In this document: one piece after another, positions 47,530 through 56,628 of the stretch
How the letters are laid out: every line of letters begins with the position of its first letter
How positions within the stretch are numbered: the stretch's first letter is position 1
Notes under the pieces: model-generated
Databases searched by the model: none
What the model was told of the DNA's origin: nothing
The model's input: only the letters and a program-made list of their open reading frames with translations
Source: Bifidobacterium apri
Lineage (GTDB): Bacteria > Actinomycetota > Actinomycetes > Actinomycetales > Bifidobacteriaceae
Length of the DNA stretch: 64,000 bases
Assembly (NCBI RefSeq): GCF_009299485.1
Contig: NZ_WBSO01000013.1
Span: forward strand, 1 to 64,000
Reading direction: 5' to 3'
Translations under genes and position numbers: made by a program

Positions 47530-47994
47530 ATGCCGAACCGAGCAGAGCGTCGCGCAGCAGCGAAGCGCAGCAAGCAGAACAAAGGAGTGCCACAGCAGGT
47601 CGACGAGACACAGGGCGGCAACCGCAGAGGCATCGTCGATGAGTATGCTCTGCAAGAACGTTCTCGCCGTCTCGAGGAGCATGAGCAGGAAGGCGAGTGG
47701 AAGCCGTCGTCCAACGTGCAGAAGGAACGGCATGAAGACGAGGACATCACCCTCAACAATCCGAAGGTGAGCCATACCCCGCATTCGGTCCGCCAGGTGT
47801 TCCGCATCATCACGTGGACGCTGATTCTGCTGTGCGCGGTTTCATTCCTGGTGATCATGTGGATTCCATCCGTGCCGATGTGGCTGATCATCACCATCGC
47901 TTCGGTGTTCGCCGTCGCCGTGATCAGCTTGTTCTTCGTCGCGGGCAACTCGAAAGACAACCCGAATCTCGATGCGAACGGATGCGCGATCTGA
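47530..47994 (+). CDS. Conserved hypothetical membrane protein, two helices
   Basis: 154 residues. The first 90 are charged and basic at the start (RAERRAAAKRSKQNK), predicted cytosolic. Two membrane helices follow at about 96-115 and 119-139, joined by the short turn IPSVPM, then a short tail. No enzyme motif is seen. Similar small proteins occur next to unrelated genes in bifidobacteria. GAAGGGAG lies before the ATG. Function unknown. Confidence 0.75.
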   Translation: MPNRAERRAAAKRSKQNKGVPQQVDETQGGNRRGIVDEYALQERSRRLEEHEQEGEWKPSSNVQKERHEDEDITLNNPKVSHTPHSVRQVFRIITWTLILLCAVSFLVIMWIPSVPMWLIITIASVFAVAVISLFFVAGNSKDNPNLDANGCAI

Positions 47995-48036
47995 TTGACC
48001 GTATCCGTGGTGATTGCCCGGATTGATTGAGTCTTC

Positions 48037-48083
48037 CCATGCCGGCATGTCCGTATATGCGGACATGCCGGCATGGTCGTTTC
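48037..48083 (+). terminator. Intrinsic terminator after the membrane protein
   Basis: A perfect 17-bp stem (48037-48053 with 48060-48076) with a six-base loop, followed by TCGTTTCCC. Confidence 0.8.
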
Positions 48084-48208
48084 CCCTCTTTTGACCACAT
48101 GTGCGCAAGCTGCTTGCTTGGGTCTTGGCTGCCATGACACGATGCAGGTACATTGGTCCGCACCGGTTCATCGACAAGACGACAATAATCCAATCGAGGG
48201 GGAGTGTT

Positions 48209-48964
48209 ATGTCCACAGCAAGGCTTGTCAGGGGTATCTGTATCGCCGTCATATCTGTCGGCCTTCTTGCAGCGTCGTCTTGGCATTCAGGCACTTCACG
48301 ACCTGTGGTCCTGCAGGCATCGTCACAGCACCGGTACGCCATCGCCGGCGCTGCAGCATCATGCCGGAACGCAACAACAGCGAGCAGCTTGACATTATCA
48401 ACCCATGACCTACAATCATCACCTTCGCATTCGCAAAGCATCATGACACCAGATATCATGGCGTCTGCAGCAACCGGGTCGATGCGCAGCACAATCCCCA
48501 TACGAAACAGCGATGGCTCAGATATCAATCCGCCCACATCAGCGGGCGTTTGCCGCACCAGGATGGTCATGCCGGTCGCCGACGCTCCTATCACCAACGC
48601 GTTCGACCGCCCAGCCACACGTTGGTCTTCCGGCCATAGGGGAGTGGACATCGCTTCCAGCCTGGGCACGCCGCTGATCGCCCCTGATGATGGTGTCATC
48701 GCGTTCAGTGGTACGGTCGCCGGCAAGTCAGTGGTCAGCATCGCGCATGACGACGGGCTGACATCCACATTCGAACCCGCGACCAGCGAGATGGAAGTCG
48801 GCGAACACGTCGGCAGATCACGGCGATTCGGCTTCATCGCGGAAGGATTGTCCGATCATTGTCTTGACATCTGTGTCCATTGGGGTGTTATGGATGCATC
48901 CGGTGAATACCTTGATCCTTCATTGTTGGTGCTTCCCAGATCGGTAGCGCTCAAACCTGTTTGA
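48209..48964 (+). CDS. M23/LytM-type peptidase-like secreted protein
   Basis: 251 residues. Signal peptide or anchor at about residues 9-25, a Ser/Thr-rich linker, and an M23 domain from about 140: HRGVDIASSLGTPLIAPDDG (H-x3-D metal ligands) and DICVHWGVMDASGEYLDP. The first His of the usual H-x-H is Cys, a change seen often in actinobacterial members. It may cut or bind peptidoglycan cross-links, or regulate another hydrolase. GGGGGAG precedes ATG 48209. Confidence 0.8.
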   Translation: MSTARLVRGICIAVISVGLLAASSWHSGTSRPVVLQASSQHRYAIAGAAASCRNATTASSLTLSTHDLQSSPSHSQSIMTPDIMASAATGSMRSTIPIRNSDGSDINPPTSAGVCRTRMVMPVADAPITNAFDRPATRWSSGHRGVDIASSLGTPLIAPDDGVIAFSGTVAGKSVVSIAHDDGLTSTFEPATSEMEVGEHVGRSRRFGFIAEGLSDHCLDICVHWGVMDASGEYLDPSLLVLPRSVALKPV

Positions 48965-49142
48965 CATGAGCTTGCCGCCCGACACATCGCATGCTGCCGT
49001 TCTGTCGCTGTATTCGCACATATCAAGCCAATGATTGTCGTCATCAGGCGGGCATCAGCGCAGACGCAACCGCAACGAATCCGCTGCAAGCCGCGATTGT
49101 CTTAGTCATCGCCTGCGCTGCGCACGCGGTATGGCGGATGGG

Positions 49143-50606
49143 TCACAAGCCCGCCTCGGCCAAGGTGACATACCCCGTATCGATCAGTTCGCTTTTGAGA
49201 TTCGACGCACTGACCGCGATAAGCGCTTGCGTGAGTGTGGGCACTGATTTGCCGTTGATGGTGGTCTTGTTCACGGATTTCAGTGTGGTGACTGACCCAC
49301 CGGATGCCAGTCGCTTGCTCACCCTCGCAATGCCGGACGCCAGCGTCGCACGGTCTTCGAGAGCGGTCATCCACAACTTGCCGTTCACAATCTCGGGGAG
49401 CATATCAGTGTACGCTCCGTATCCGGTGACGATCGGCCATTGCAAGGTGTCATCGTCAGCCGGCACGTACGGCTGGGAACCTGCCGGGGCTGGAACTGCT
49501 GATTTGGTCAGATCCTTATGACCGGCGAGATTGCCGACAATACCCATAATCGATATCGAGGGGTTGATTTCCGCCGAAGACCCTTCGTACCCCAACGCAT
49601 CAAGCTCTTGGACGATTACCGAGGCGATGTAGTCGTTCATCGCGATGATACCGTCGATATGAACGGGTTGCGTGTCTTCATCGGGTTGCAATCTGGAATC
49701 AAGCTCTTGCGTGATGTCATTGTCGTCGGACGCCGTAAAAGCCACGGAACTCCAGCTTGTCGCCGACGTGGAGGCGTTGAGCGTGTCTGATGCGCTGACC
49801 ACCGCCCCTGACTTGAAATACGGCCCGAGCACATCCCAGATCCCTTTGAACGCCTCTTTGGCGAAGGCCATGGAGACGGACTGGTCCTCATCTTTGGCGG
49901 AACCGACAGGCAGGAAGACTTCAATGGTTTTGGGATTCGATGGTGATGCGGAGTCCAGTTGCAATTTGCTGACCAGTTGCTTCGCCTGGATTTGCCCGAT
50001 CTTGCGCGCCGTGGACATTTGGACGAACACATCCGGTGAGAATCCACTGATGTCATTGGCTAATACAATGACATGCATGCCTGATTTGCGCGCAAGCGTC
50101 AACGCGCTGGCCAGCCGCTGGTCCGCCTCGGTGTCCGCGTTGCTTGAGGCGTCCGCGTCCAAGGGTGTGGTGACGTAGTCGCCATACTGCGTTGTGGTGC
50201 TGTCCGTTGACGCGCACGGCGCGACAATCAGGGTGGTGGTTGTGTCCGCCGAGGTGGCCGTTGAAGCGGTATCGGCTGCCCGGGACACGACATAGTCTTG
50301 GATGTCTTGGCTTTGCTTGTCGAGATTACTGTCGGTATGTGTGCTGATTTGTTTGGCGGCGAATCCCGTTTCGACAAGCTCGTCCTTGATCTGTGGCACG
50401 AGTTTCGCCCACTTGTTGAGCGGAGTGTGCTGCGAGATGGTGATGCCGTCGGACGGGGTGAAGATCGCCACCGATCCCAGACGTGCGGTGGCGGTATCAG
50501 TCGGCTGCGGTGTGTTGTTCGCGCCGCATGCGCCCATGGATAACAGGCCGATGCATGCGACTGACGCGACCAAAGCCTTCAACGTGCCGATGCGATGGAA
50601 TCCCAT
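49143..50606 (-). CDS. Lipoprotein, periplasmic-binding-protein type
   Basis: 487 residues. Lipobox LLSMGAC with Cys27 as lipid anchor, after a hydrophobic signal. The rest resembles type I periplasmic binding proteins: VAIFTPSDGITISQHTPLNKW near the N-terminus, DGIIAMNDYIASVIVQELDALGY in the hinge region, and a long C-terminal domain. The ligand is unknown, perhaps a sugar. No ABC permease or ATPase gene is adjacent, so it is an orphan. GGAAAGG supports the ATG at 50606 over one at 50624. Confidence 0.75.
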   Translation of the reverse strand: MGFHRIGTLKALVASVACIGLLSMGACGANNTPQPTDTATARLGSVAIFTPSDGITISQHTPLNKWAKLVPQIKDELVETGFAAKQISTHTDSNLDKQSQDIQDYVVSRAADTASTATSADTTTTLIVAPCASTDSTTTQYGDYVTTPLDADASSNADTEADQRLASALTLARKSGMHVIVLANDISGFSPDVFVQMSTARKIGQIQAKQLVSKLQLDSASPSNPKTIEVFLPVGSAKDEDQSVSMAFAKEAFKGIWDVLGPYFKSGAVVSASDTLNASTSATSWSSVAFTASDDNDITQELDSRLQPDEDTQPVHIDGIIAMNDYIASVIVQELDALGYEGSSAEINPSISIMGIVGNLAGHKDLTKSAVPAPAGSQPYVPADDDTLQWPIVTGYGAYTDMLPEIVNGKLWMTALEDRATLASGIARVSKRLASGGSVTTLKSVNKTTINGKSVPTLTQALIAVSASNLKSELIDTGYVTLAEAGL

Positions 50607-50663
50607 ATCAACCTTTCCGTCCATACGTACTGACGCATGTTATACATTACCGGATACAGCAAA

Positions 50664-50688
50664 GCCCGGGAGCGTAGCGTTCCCGGGC
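50664..50688 (-). terminator. Terminator of icd
   Basis: An 11-bp stem (50664-50674 with 50678-50688, one wobble) closes on a three-base loop between icd and the lipoprotein gene. On the minus strand it follows the icd stop by 23 bases. Confidence 0.7.
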
Positions 50689-50711
50689 AATACCTCCACG
50701 AATGGCTTTCG

Positions 50712-51929
50712 CTATTCGGCGAGCGCCTTGGACAGCTCCTCATCGAGGGCGTCCATGAAACCTTGGGTGTCGAGCCATGGCTGATCGGGACCGACCAGCA
50801 TCGCCAGATCCTTGGTCATGCGGCCGGATTCCACGGTCTTGATGATCACCTTTTCGAGCGTTTCGGCGAAATGCGCCACTTCCGGCGTGTTGTCCAGCTT
50901 GGCACGGTGCTTGAGGCCACCGGTCCACGCGAAGATGGACGCAATCGGGTTGGTTGAGGTCTTCTCTCCCTTGAGCCAACGACGGTAATGCCGGGTGACG
51001 GTACCGTGTGCGGCCTCGGCTTCAACGGTCTGGCCGTCAGGGGTCATCAGCACGGAGGTCATCAGGCCGAGTGAACCGAAACCTTGGGCGACGCTGTCCG
51101 ACTGGACGTCGCCGTCGTAGTTCTTGCACGCCCAGATGTATCCGCCATGCCACTTGAGGGAGCTTGCCACCATGTCATCGATCAGTCGATGCTCGTAGGT
51201 CAATCCTTCCGCCGCATACTGGTCTTTGAATTCTGTTTCGAACACTTCGGCGAAGATGTCCTTGAATTCGCCGTCATACGCTTTGAGGATCGTGTTCTTG
51301 GTGGACAGGTAGACCGGCAGGTGGCGCTGAAGGCCGTACCGGAAGCATGCGCGCGCGAATCCGCGGATGGATTCCGCCACGTTGTACTGCACTTGGGCGA
51401 CTCCGGCACCCGGATAGTCGAACACCACATGCTCGATGGGTTCGCTGCCGTCGTCAGGTGTGAAGGTGACGGTCAGCCGACCGGGACGATCGACTTTGAA
51501 ATCGGTCGCCTTGTACTGGTCGCCGAACGCGTGGCGGGCGACGACGATCGGCTTCGTCCATCCGGGGACGAGACGCGGGATGTTCGAGATGACGATCGGT
51601 TCGCGGAAGATGGTGCCGCCGAGAATATTGCGGATGGTGCCGTTCGGGGACTTCCACATTTTCTTGAGGTCGAATTCCTTGACCCTGGCCTCGTCCGGGG
51701 TGATGGTGGCGCATTTGACGCCCACGTGTTCCCTCTTGATGGCGTTGGCGGCATCGATGGTCACCTGGTCATCGGTGGCATCCCTGTTCTTGATGCCCAG
51801 ATCGTAGTATTCCAAGTCGATGTCGAGATAGGGGAGGATCAGCCGATCCTTGATATCCTTCCAAATCACGCGGGTCATTTCGTCTCCGTCGAGTTCGACG
51901 ACCTTGCCTTCGACCTTTATCTTGGCCAT
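50712..51929 (-). CDS. icd: NADP-dependent isocitrate dehydrogenase, homodimeric type
   Basis: 405 residues. Oxidises isocitrate to 2-oxoglutarate with NADP+. [18 protein letters not shown] and [18 protein letters not shown] are signatures of the eukaryote-like group II enzymes. [26 protein letters not shown] is the metal and NADP region and [21 protein letters not shown] the coenzyme-specificity region. In bifidobacteria the incomplete TCA cycle makes this a source of 2-oxoglutarate for glutamate synthesis, which links it to gltBD. Divergent from guaB3. Confidence 0.95.
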   Translation of the reverse strand: MAKIKVEGKVVELDGDEMTRVIWKDIKDRLILPYLDIDLEYYDLGIKNRDATDDQVTIDAANAIKREHVGVKCATITPDEARVKEFDLKKMWKSPNGTIRNILGGTIFREPIVISNIPRLVPGWTKPIVVARHAFGDQYKATDFKVDRPGRLTVTFTPDDGSEPIEHVVFDYPGAGVAQVQYNVAESIRGFARACFRYGLQRHLPVYLSTKNTILKAYDGEFKDIFAEVFETEFKDQYAAEGLTYEHRLIDDMVASSLKWHGGYIWACKNYDGDVQSDSVAQGFGSLGLMTSVLMTPDGQTVEAEAAHGTVTRHYRRWLKGEKTSTNPIASIFAWTGGLKHRAKLDNTPEVAHFAETLEKVIIKTVESGRMTKDLAMLVGPDQPWLDTQGFMDALDEELSKALAE

Positions 51930-52083
51930 GAATTGCCCTCCTCACGGGGTTGTGAAGGTTATGCGATATCTTATTCATACCGCAAACCCGTTACGAATGC
52001 GTCAGCACGTCCACGATGTTGGACGTTTTCGGTTGGTGGAATGCCGGCGGCGTTCGTCACGAGTTCGCATTAGCCTTGAAACC

Positions 52084-53205
52084 ATGTCTCAGGAAATTGA
52101 AATCGGTCTGGGCAAGAAGGCCCGGCTCGCATACTCTCTGGATGATGTCGCCATCGTCCCGTCCCGTCGTACGCGCGATCCGCAGGACGTCAGCACGGCA
52201 TGGCAGATTGACGCCTACGAGTTCGACATCCCGGTCATCGCAGCTCCTATGGATTCGGTGACGAGCCCGGAAACTGCGATTGAGATGGGTCGTCTCGGTG
52301 GTCTTGGCGTTCTCGACCTCGAAGGTTTGTGGACGCGGTATGACGATCCGCAGCCGTTGCTCGACGAAATCGCCACGCTGCCGGAAGAGCAGGCGACTCG
52401 GCGTATGCAGGAGATCTATGCCGAGCCCATCAAGCCTGAGCTGATCACGCAACGGCTTCATGAGATCCGCGAGGCGGGTGTGACCGTCGCCGGCGCGTTG
52501 AGCCCGCAACGTACGCAGGAGCTGTATTCCACGGTTATCGACGCCGGTGTGGATCTGTTCGTCATCCGCGGCACCGCCGTGTCCGCGGAGCATGTTTCCA
52601 CCGATCATGAGCCGCTGAACCTCAAGAAGTTCATTTATGATCTCGATGTTCCGGTCATTGTGGGCGGTGCGACGAATTATACGGCGGCGCTGCATCTCAT
52701 GCGCACCGGTGCCGCGGGTGTGCTCGTCGGTTTCGGCGGCGGGGCTGTGTCGGGTACGCTCAACACCATTGGCCTGCAGGCGCCGATGGCCACGGCCATC
52801 GCCGATATCGCCGAGGCGAGACGCGACTACATGGACGAATCCGGTGGCCGGTATGTCCAGCTGATCGCCGATGGCGGCATGGGATCGTCAGGCAACTTCA
52901 TCAAGGCGTTCGCACTCGGCGCCGACGCGGTGATGCTCGGCTCGCCGCTCGCACGCGCCACGCAGGCTCCCGGTCACGGTATGCATTGGGGTGCCGAAGC
53001 GCGGCATCAGACACTGCCCAGAGGCAAGCGGACCAATGTCGGCACGGTCGCTCCGCTCAAGGAGATTCTGTACGGACCCAGCCATCAAGCCGACGGCACG
53101 ACCAATTTCATCGGCGCGTTGCGCCGTGCCATGGCGTCCACCGGTTATGTCGACGTGAAGAATTTCCAGCGTTGCTCGGTGGTGGTCACGTCCTCCGGCC
53201 GCTGA
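52084..53205 (+). CDS. guaB3: GuaB3-family IMP dehydrogenase paralogue
   Basis: 373 residues, without CBS domains. (beta/alpha)8 barrel of the IMPDH/GMPR superfamily: PVIAAPMDSVTSPETAI at the N-terminus and LIADGGMGSSGNFIKAFALGADAVMLG near the middle. The loop that in IMPDH holds the catalytic Cys (GSICTTR) reads GGGAVSGTLNTIG at about residues 218-230, with no Cys. So normal IMPDH or GMPR chemistry is doubtful. True guaB is not in the window. RBS weak; 154 bases from the divergent icd. Confidence 0.88.
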   Translation: MSQEIEIGLGKKARLAYSLDDVAIVPSRRTRDPQDVSTAWQIDAYEFDIPVIAAPMDSVTSPETAIEMGRLGGLGVLDLEGLWTRYDDPQPLLDEIATLPEEQATRRMQEIYAEPIKPELITQRLHEIREAGVTVAGALSPQRTQELYSTVIDAGVDLFVIRGTAVSAEHVSTDHEPLNLKKFIYDLDVPVIVGGATNYTAALHLMRTGAAGVLVGFGGGAVSGTLNTIGLQAPMATAIADIAEARRDYMDESGGRYVQLIADGGMGSSGNFIKAFALGADAVMLGSPLARATQAPGHGMHWGAEARHQTLPRGKRTNVGTVAPLKEILYGPSHQADGTTNFIGALRRAMASTGYVDVKNFQRCSVVVTSSGR

Positions 53206-53215
53206 CCGCGACAAG

Positions 53216-53232
53216 TTATCCACTTATCCACA
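53216..53232 (+). promoter_or_regulatory. Two overlapping DnaA-box matches
   Basis: TTATCCACT (53216-53224) and TTATCCACA (53224-53232) share one T. The second is a perfect DnaA-box consensus. They lie between the guaB3 stop and its terminator. No origin features such as an AT-rich unwinding region or dnaA gene are near. Confidence 0.5.
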
Positions 53233-53234
53233 TC

Positions 53235-53269
53235 ATCCCGCCATGCGATTGACATGGCGGGATTTTTTT
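53235..53269 (+). terminator. Intrinsic terminator after guaB3
   Basis: A perfect 11-bp stem (53235-53245 with 53253-53263) followed by seven T. A classical strong terminator. Confidence 0.93.
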
Positions 53270-53334
53270 GTTCCCCTAGAACTTGTCATGCAACATATGC
53301 CGACGGCAACGAAGCCCGGAAGGGGGATCAGCAC

Positions 53335-53841
53335 ATGAACGACACCACCGAACTGTGGACATACCGGTATGAACGCAATCTGCCCAGAATGGAGGGACAT
53401 ATCGCCGTAGGTTCATTCGGCATGACCGTTCCCGTCCGCATCGTCGGGTTCTTCCCCGAGGCGCCGGACACGTACAGCGTCAAATTCTGTCAGGAATACG
53501 CGTTCCTCGTCTACAACATGGCCTGCATGCTCGCCGATACCTATCGCGGGCGCGGCGTGACGCCGTTGCTGCGCAAACACCTGACGCCGGAATGCGTCGA
53601 GCGCTTGGAATTCATGTGGCAACTGGTGGGATGTTATGACATCCTCAATCTGAAGGATGAGAAGAACGCCATGATCAGGCAGGTGCCGCCGATGCCGAAA
53701 TGGATTCACTTCGCTCTGGTCAGCAGTGAACTCATGGAGTGCACCATCAATGTGGACATCGGCACGGCGGTGTTCCATTCCATGCTCGTTTTCCGTCGAA
53801 AAGCAAGCCGATGGATTTGCTATCTTGCCGATATCGGCTGA
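53335..53841 (+). CDS. Rv3235-like small protein (hypothetical)
   Basis: 168 residues, no signal peptide or membrane helix. The pattern of a helical N-terminal part (YAFLVYNMACMLADTYRGRG, LRKHLTPECVERLEFM) and a C-terminal beta part (ECTINVDIGTAVFHSMLVFR then WICYLADIG) resembles the Rv3235/DUF6459 family of actinobacteria, which is often near secA. The function of that family is unknown. GGGGGATCAG precedes the ATG. Two in-frame upstream codons are possible but less likely. Confidence 0.6.
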   Translation: MNDTTELWTYRYERNLPRMEGHIAVGSFGMTVPVRIVGFFPEAPDTYSVKFCQEYAFLVYNMACMLADTYRGRGVTPLLRKHLTPECVERLEFMWQLVGCYDILNLKDEKNAMIRQVPPMPKWIHFALVSSELMECTINVDIGTAVFHSMLVFRRKASRWICYLADIG

Positions 53842-53894
53842 CATATCAGCGAACATACAGTGTACAGGCAAGCCATAGGACTATAGTTAAACAC

Positions 53895-55910
53895 ATGCTG
53901 AAAGAATTTTCTGTTGATCCGATCTACGTGACCACGGATGAGGACACCGTTTACTCACTGCTGTCCAAACGCGCCCAGCGTGATCCGGACGGTGCCATCG
54001 CCGAATGGCAAAGCGAACCCGATCGCGTCTGGCACACCGTCAGTGCCCGCGAGATGGACGAGCGCGTCCGCGCGGTCGCCCGCGGCCTGTTGGGCATCGG
54101 CGTCAAGCACGGCAGCATGGTGGTCATCTATTCCGCCACTTGCTACGATTGGGCGATTGTCGACTTCGCATGCGCCGCGATCGGCGCGGTCACCGTACCG
54201 ATTTACGAGACCGATTCCGCCAAGCAGGCTGCGAGCATCGTGCAAGACGTCAAGCCGGTTATCGCATTCGCCGGCGACGAGGCCCACGCCCATACGCTCG
54301 ACGCCATTCGACGCGACAGCCCCGATTTGACCTATGTGTTCAATTTCCAGTCCGATGGGATCAACGCCGTGGTTGATTTCGGCGAGTCGGTCACGGATGA
54401 TGATCTTGCGGCTGCCATCGCCAAAGTCAAGGCGGATGACGTGTCGACCATCGTGTATACGTCCGGTTCTACGGGCAAGCCAAAGGGCGCCATGCTCACC
54501 AGCCGCAATTTCACCCATATCGTGTACAACGGCTACGAAGTCCTCGACGAGATGCTCTACCAGCCCAGCCGTCTGTTGCTGTTCCTGCCGCTCGCTCACT
54601 GCTTCGCCCGCTATATCCAGTACACGGCGATCGGTGCGCAAGGCGTGGTCGGGTATATCCCCACCGCCAAGCATTTGCTCGCCGATCTGCGCAGTTTCAA
54701 ACCGACCTATCTGCTCGGCGTGCCGCGCGTCTTCGAAAAGGTCTACAACGCCGCTTCCCAGAAAGCCGGAGCCGGTTTCCAAGGCCGGGTATTCGCCAAG
54801 GCGTTCAAGCATTTCGCGCAGTGGTCCAAGGACGAGAACGGCGAGCGCATCCATCATTCGCTGGGGGAGCAGATCCGCCATCGGTTCTACATGGCGACTG
54901 TCGGCAAGTCGATCCGCTCCGCGCTCGGACCGAATCTGCGGTACCTCGCATGCGGTGGAGCGCCTATCAACGCCGATCTTGCGCATTTCTTCAACGGCAT
55001 GGACGACATCACGTTCATCCAGGGGTATGGCATGACGGAAACGGCGGCGCCCTGTGTGGTCAATTTCGAAGACGCGAACGAGGTGGGTTCCGTCGGCCGG
55101 CCTGGTCCGGGCATCGCCATCAGGACGCTTGATGACGGCGAAGTCGAAATCAAGGGTCCGAACGTGTTCAAGGGCTATTTCAAGCAGCCTGAGCTGACCG
55201 CCGAAGTCCTCGAACCGGACGGCTGGCTGCACAGCGGTGATATCGGAACCATCGACGACCGCGGTTTCCTGTTCATCACCGGCCGCAAGAAGGACATCAT
55301 CATCACCGCCGGCGGAAAGAACATCAGTCCTGCACCGCTGGAGGACACCATCAACACCTGCCCGATTGTCTCGCATGCCGTGGTGATCGGCGACGGACGG
55401 CCGTTCGTCGCGGCGCTGATCGCGCTCGATGAGGACATGACACGTGACTGGCTGAACAACCAGGGCATGGACGCCGCCATGTCTATGGACCAGATCGCCG
55501 ACAACGATGCGGTCAGGGCTTTTGTTCAGCAGTACATCGATCAGGCGAACAGTTCCGTCTCCCGGGCGGAATCGGTGCGCAAGTTCGCGATTCTTCCCGA
55601 TGATTTCAGCCAGGATGCGGGCACACTCACCCCAAGTATGAAAGTCGTGCGCAAGAAGGTGCTCGATCATTACGACGACATCATCGAGCATGTCATCTAC
55701 ACGCCGAAGGGCCCGTCGGCTCCGATTCCCGCGACAGTGAAGCTGTTCGATAAGACCGCGGAAACGGTGTCTCAGGTTTCCGAAACCGTCAGCCCGAAGG
55801 TCAAGCAGGCCATTGACCAAGCCAAGTTGAATATGTCCGAATTGCGTGCCAAGCGGCAGAGTGAAGCTGACGACACACCAGAGGACAACACCAAGACAGA
55901 GGAGAAGTGA
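53895..55910 (+). CDS. fadD: Long-chain acyl-CoA synthetase (AMP-forming), second copy
   Basis: 671 residues. Motifs: VYTSGSTGKPKGAMLTS for AMP binding, QGYGMTETAAPCVVNF for A5, and HSGDIGTIDDRGFLFITGRKKDIIITAGGKNISP for the hinge. About 55 residues after 615 form a charged tail. It lacks a Shine-Dalgarno site: TATAGT at 53882-53887 places the expected transcript start next to ATG 53895, so it could be leaderless. Three bases separate it from def. A paralogue of the minus-strand gene at 19418-21460, only moderately similar. Confidence 0.92.
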   Translation: MLKEFSVDPIYVTTDEDTVYSLLSKRAQRDPDGAIAEWQSEPDRVWHTVSAREMDERVRAVARGLLGIGVKHGSMVVIYSATCYDWAIVDFACAAIGAVTVPIYETDSAKQAASIVQDVKPVIAFAGDEAHAHTLDAIRRDSPDLTYVFNFQSDGINAVVDFGESVTDDDLAAAIAKVKADDVSTIVYTSGSTGKPKGAMLTSRNFTHIVYNGYEVLDEMLYQPSRLLLFLPLAHCFARYIQYTAIGAQGVVGYIPTAKHLLADLRSFKPTYLLGVPRVFEKVYNAASQKAGAGFQGRVFAKAFKHFAQWSKDENGERIHHSLGEQIRHRFYMATVGKSIRSALGPNLRYLACGGAPINADLAHFFNGMDDITFIQGYGMTETAAPCVVNFEDANEVGSVGRPGPGIAIRTLDDGEVEIKGPNVFKGYFKQPELTAEVLEPDGWLHSGDIGTIDDRGFLFITGRKKDIIITAGGKNISPAPLEDTINTCPIVSHAVVIGDGRPFVAALIALDEDMTRDWLNNQGMDAAMSMDQIADNDAVRAFVQQYIDQANSSVSRAESVRKFAILPDDFSQDAGTLTPSMKVVRKKVLDHYDDIIEHVIYTPKGPSAPIPATVKLFDKTAETVSQVSETVSPKVKQAIDQAKLNMSELRAKRQSEADDTPEDNTKTEEK

Positions 55911-55913
55911 CAA

Positions 55914-56396
55914 TTGGCAATCCGTGAGATTCGAGTGATTCCCGACCCCATCCTGCGCACCCCGTGCGATGAAATCACCACCATCACGCCGGCGATTCGA
56001 CGGCTGGTCCAGGATCTGCTCGACACCGTCGACGATCCGGGCCGCGCCGGGCTTTCGGCAAACCAGATCGGGGTAGGTCTGCGCGCCTTCTCATACAATA
56101 TCGAGGGCAAGGTCGGATATGTGCTCAACCCGGTGATCGAAGACAAGCAGGGCGAACAATACGGGGATGAGGGGTGTCTGTCCGTGCCCGGTCTGTGGTA
56201 CAAGACGCGGCGCGCGGATTACGCCCGTGTCCGCGGCATCGATCTCGATGGCAACACCGTGGTGCTTGAAGGCAAAGGCATCATGGGAAGAATGCTGCAG
56301 CACGAGACCGATCACCTCGACGGTCATATCTATCTGGACAGGCTGGAGAAAAGCGAACGCAGAGCCGCTATGAGGCAGTTGCGCGGAGAACGCTGA
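55914..56396 (+). CDS. def: Peptide deformylase
   Basis: 160 residues, TTG start after GGAGAAG. Removes the formyl group from nascent proteins. Metal site: EGCLSVPG (Cys) and HETDHLDG (H-E-x2-H); GLSANQIG is the first motif, with Ser where most have Ala. The gene starts three bases behind fadD, so they are co-transcribed. A terminator follows at once. Confidence 0.95.
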   Translation: MAIREIRVIPDPILRTPCDEITTITPAIRRLVQDLLDTVDDPGRAGLSANQIGVGLRAFSYNIEGKVGYVLNPVIEDKQGEQYGDEGCLSVPGLWYKTRRADYARVRGIDLDGNTVVLEGKGIMGRMLQHETDHLDGHIYLDRLEKSERRAAMRQLRGER

Positions 56397-56417
56397 GCTG
56401 ATATCTCTCTGTTGTTG

Positions 56418-56455
56418 GCACGGACCGGGAAATCCCCGGTCCGTGCTATTATTTT
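56418..56455 (+). terminator. Intrinsic terminator after def
   Basis: A perfect 12-bp stem (56418-56429 with 56435-56446), a five-base loop and TATTATTTT. Confidence 0.92.
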
Positions 56456-56628
56456 GCCCCGTGCGCCACACAGCTTCTTCGCCAGTCGCGCGGCGGAGGT
56501 GCATCAATTCCCTAACCGGCGCATAATTCGCGTCATGTCCGCGACGCCCCGTGTCGGTCGGCCTGGTATCAGGTTGCACGCGGTGGCACATGGCCAGGCA
56601 ATAACCGACAATGAAAGGTAGCAGTACC

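Noticed and set aside
53216-53232. Replication origin
   Set aside because: Only two DnaA boxes, no AT-rich unwinding element, no dnaA, dnaN or rpmH nearby.
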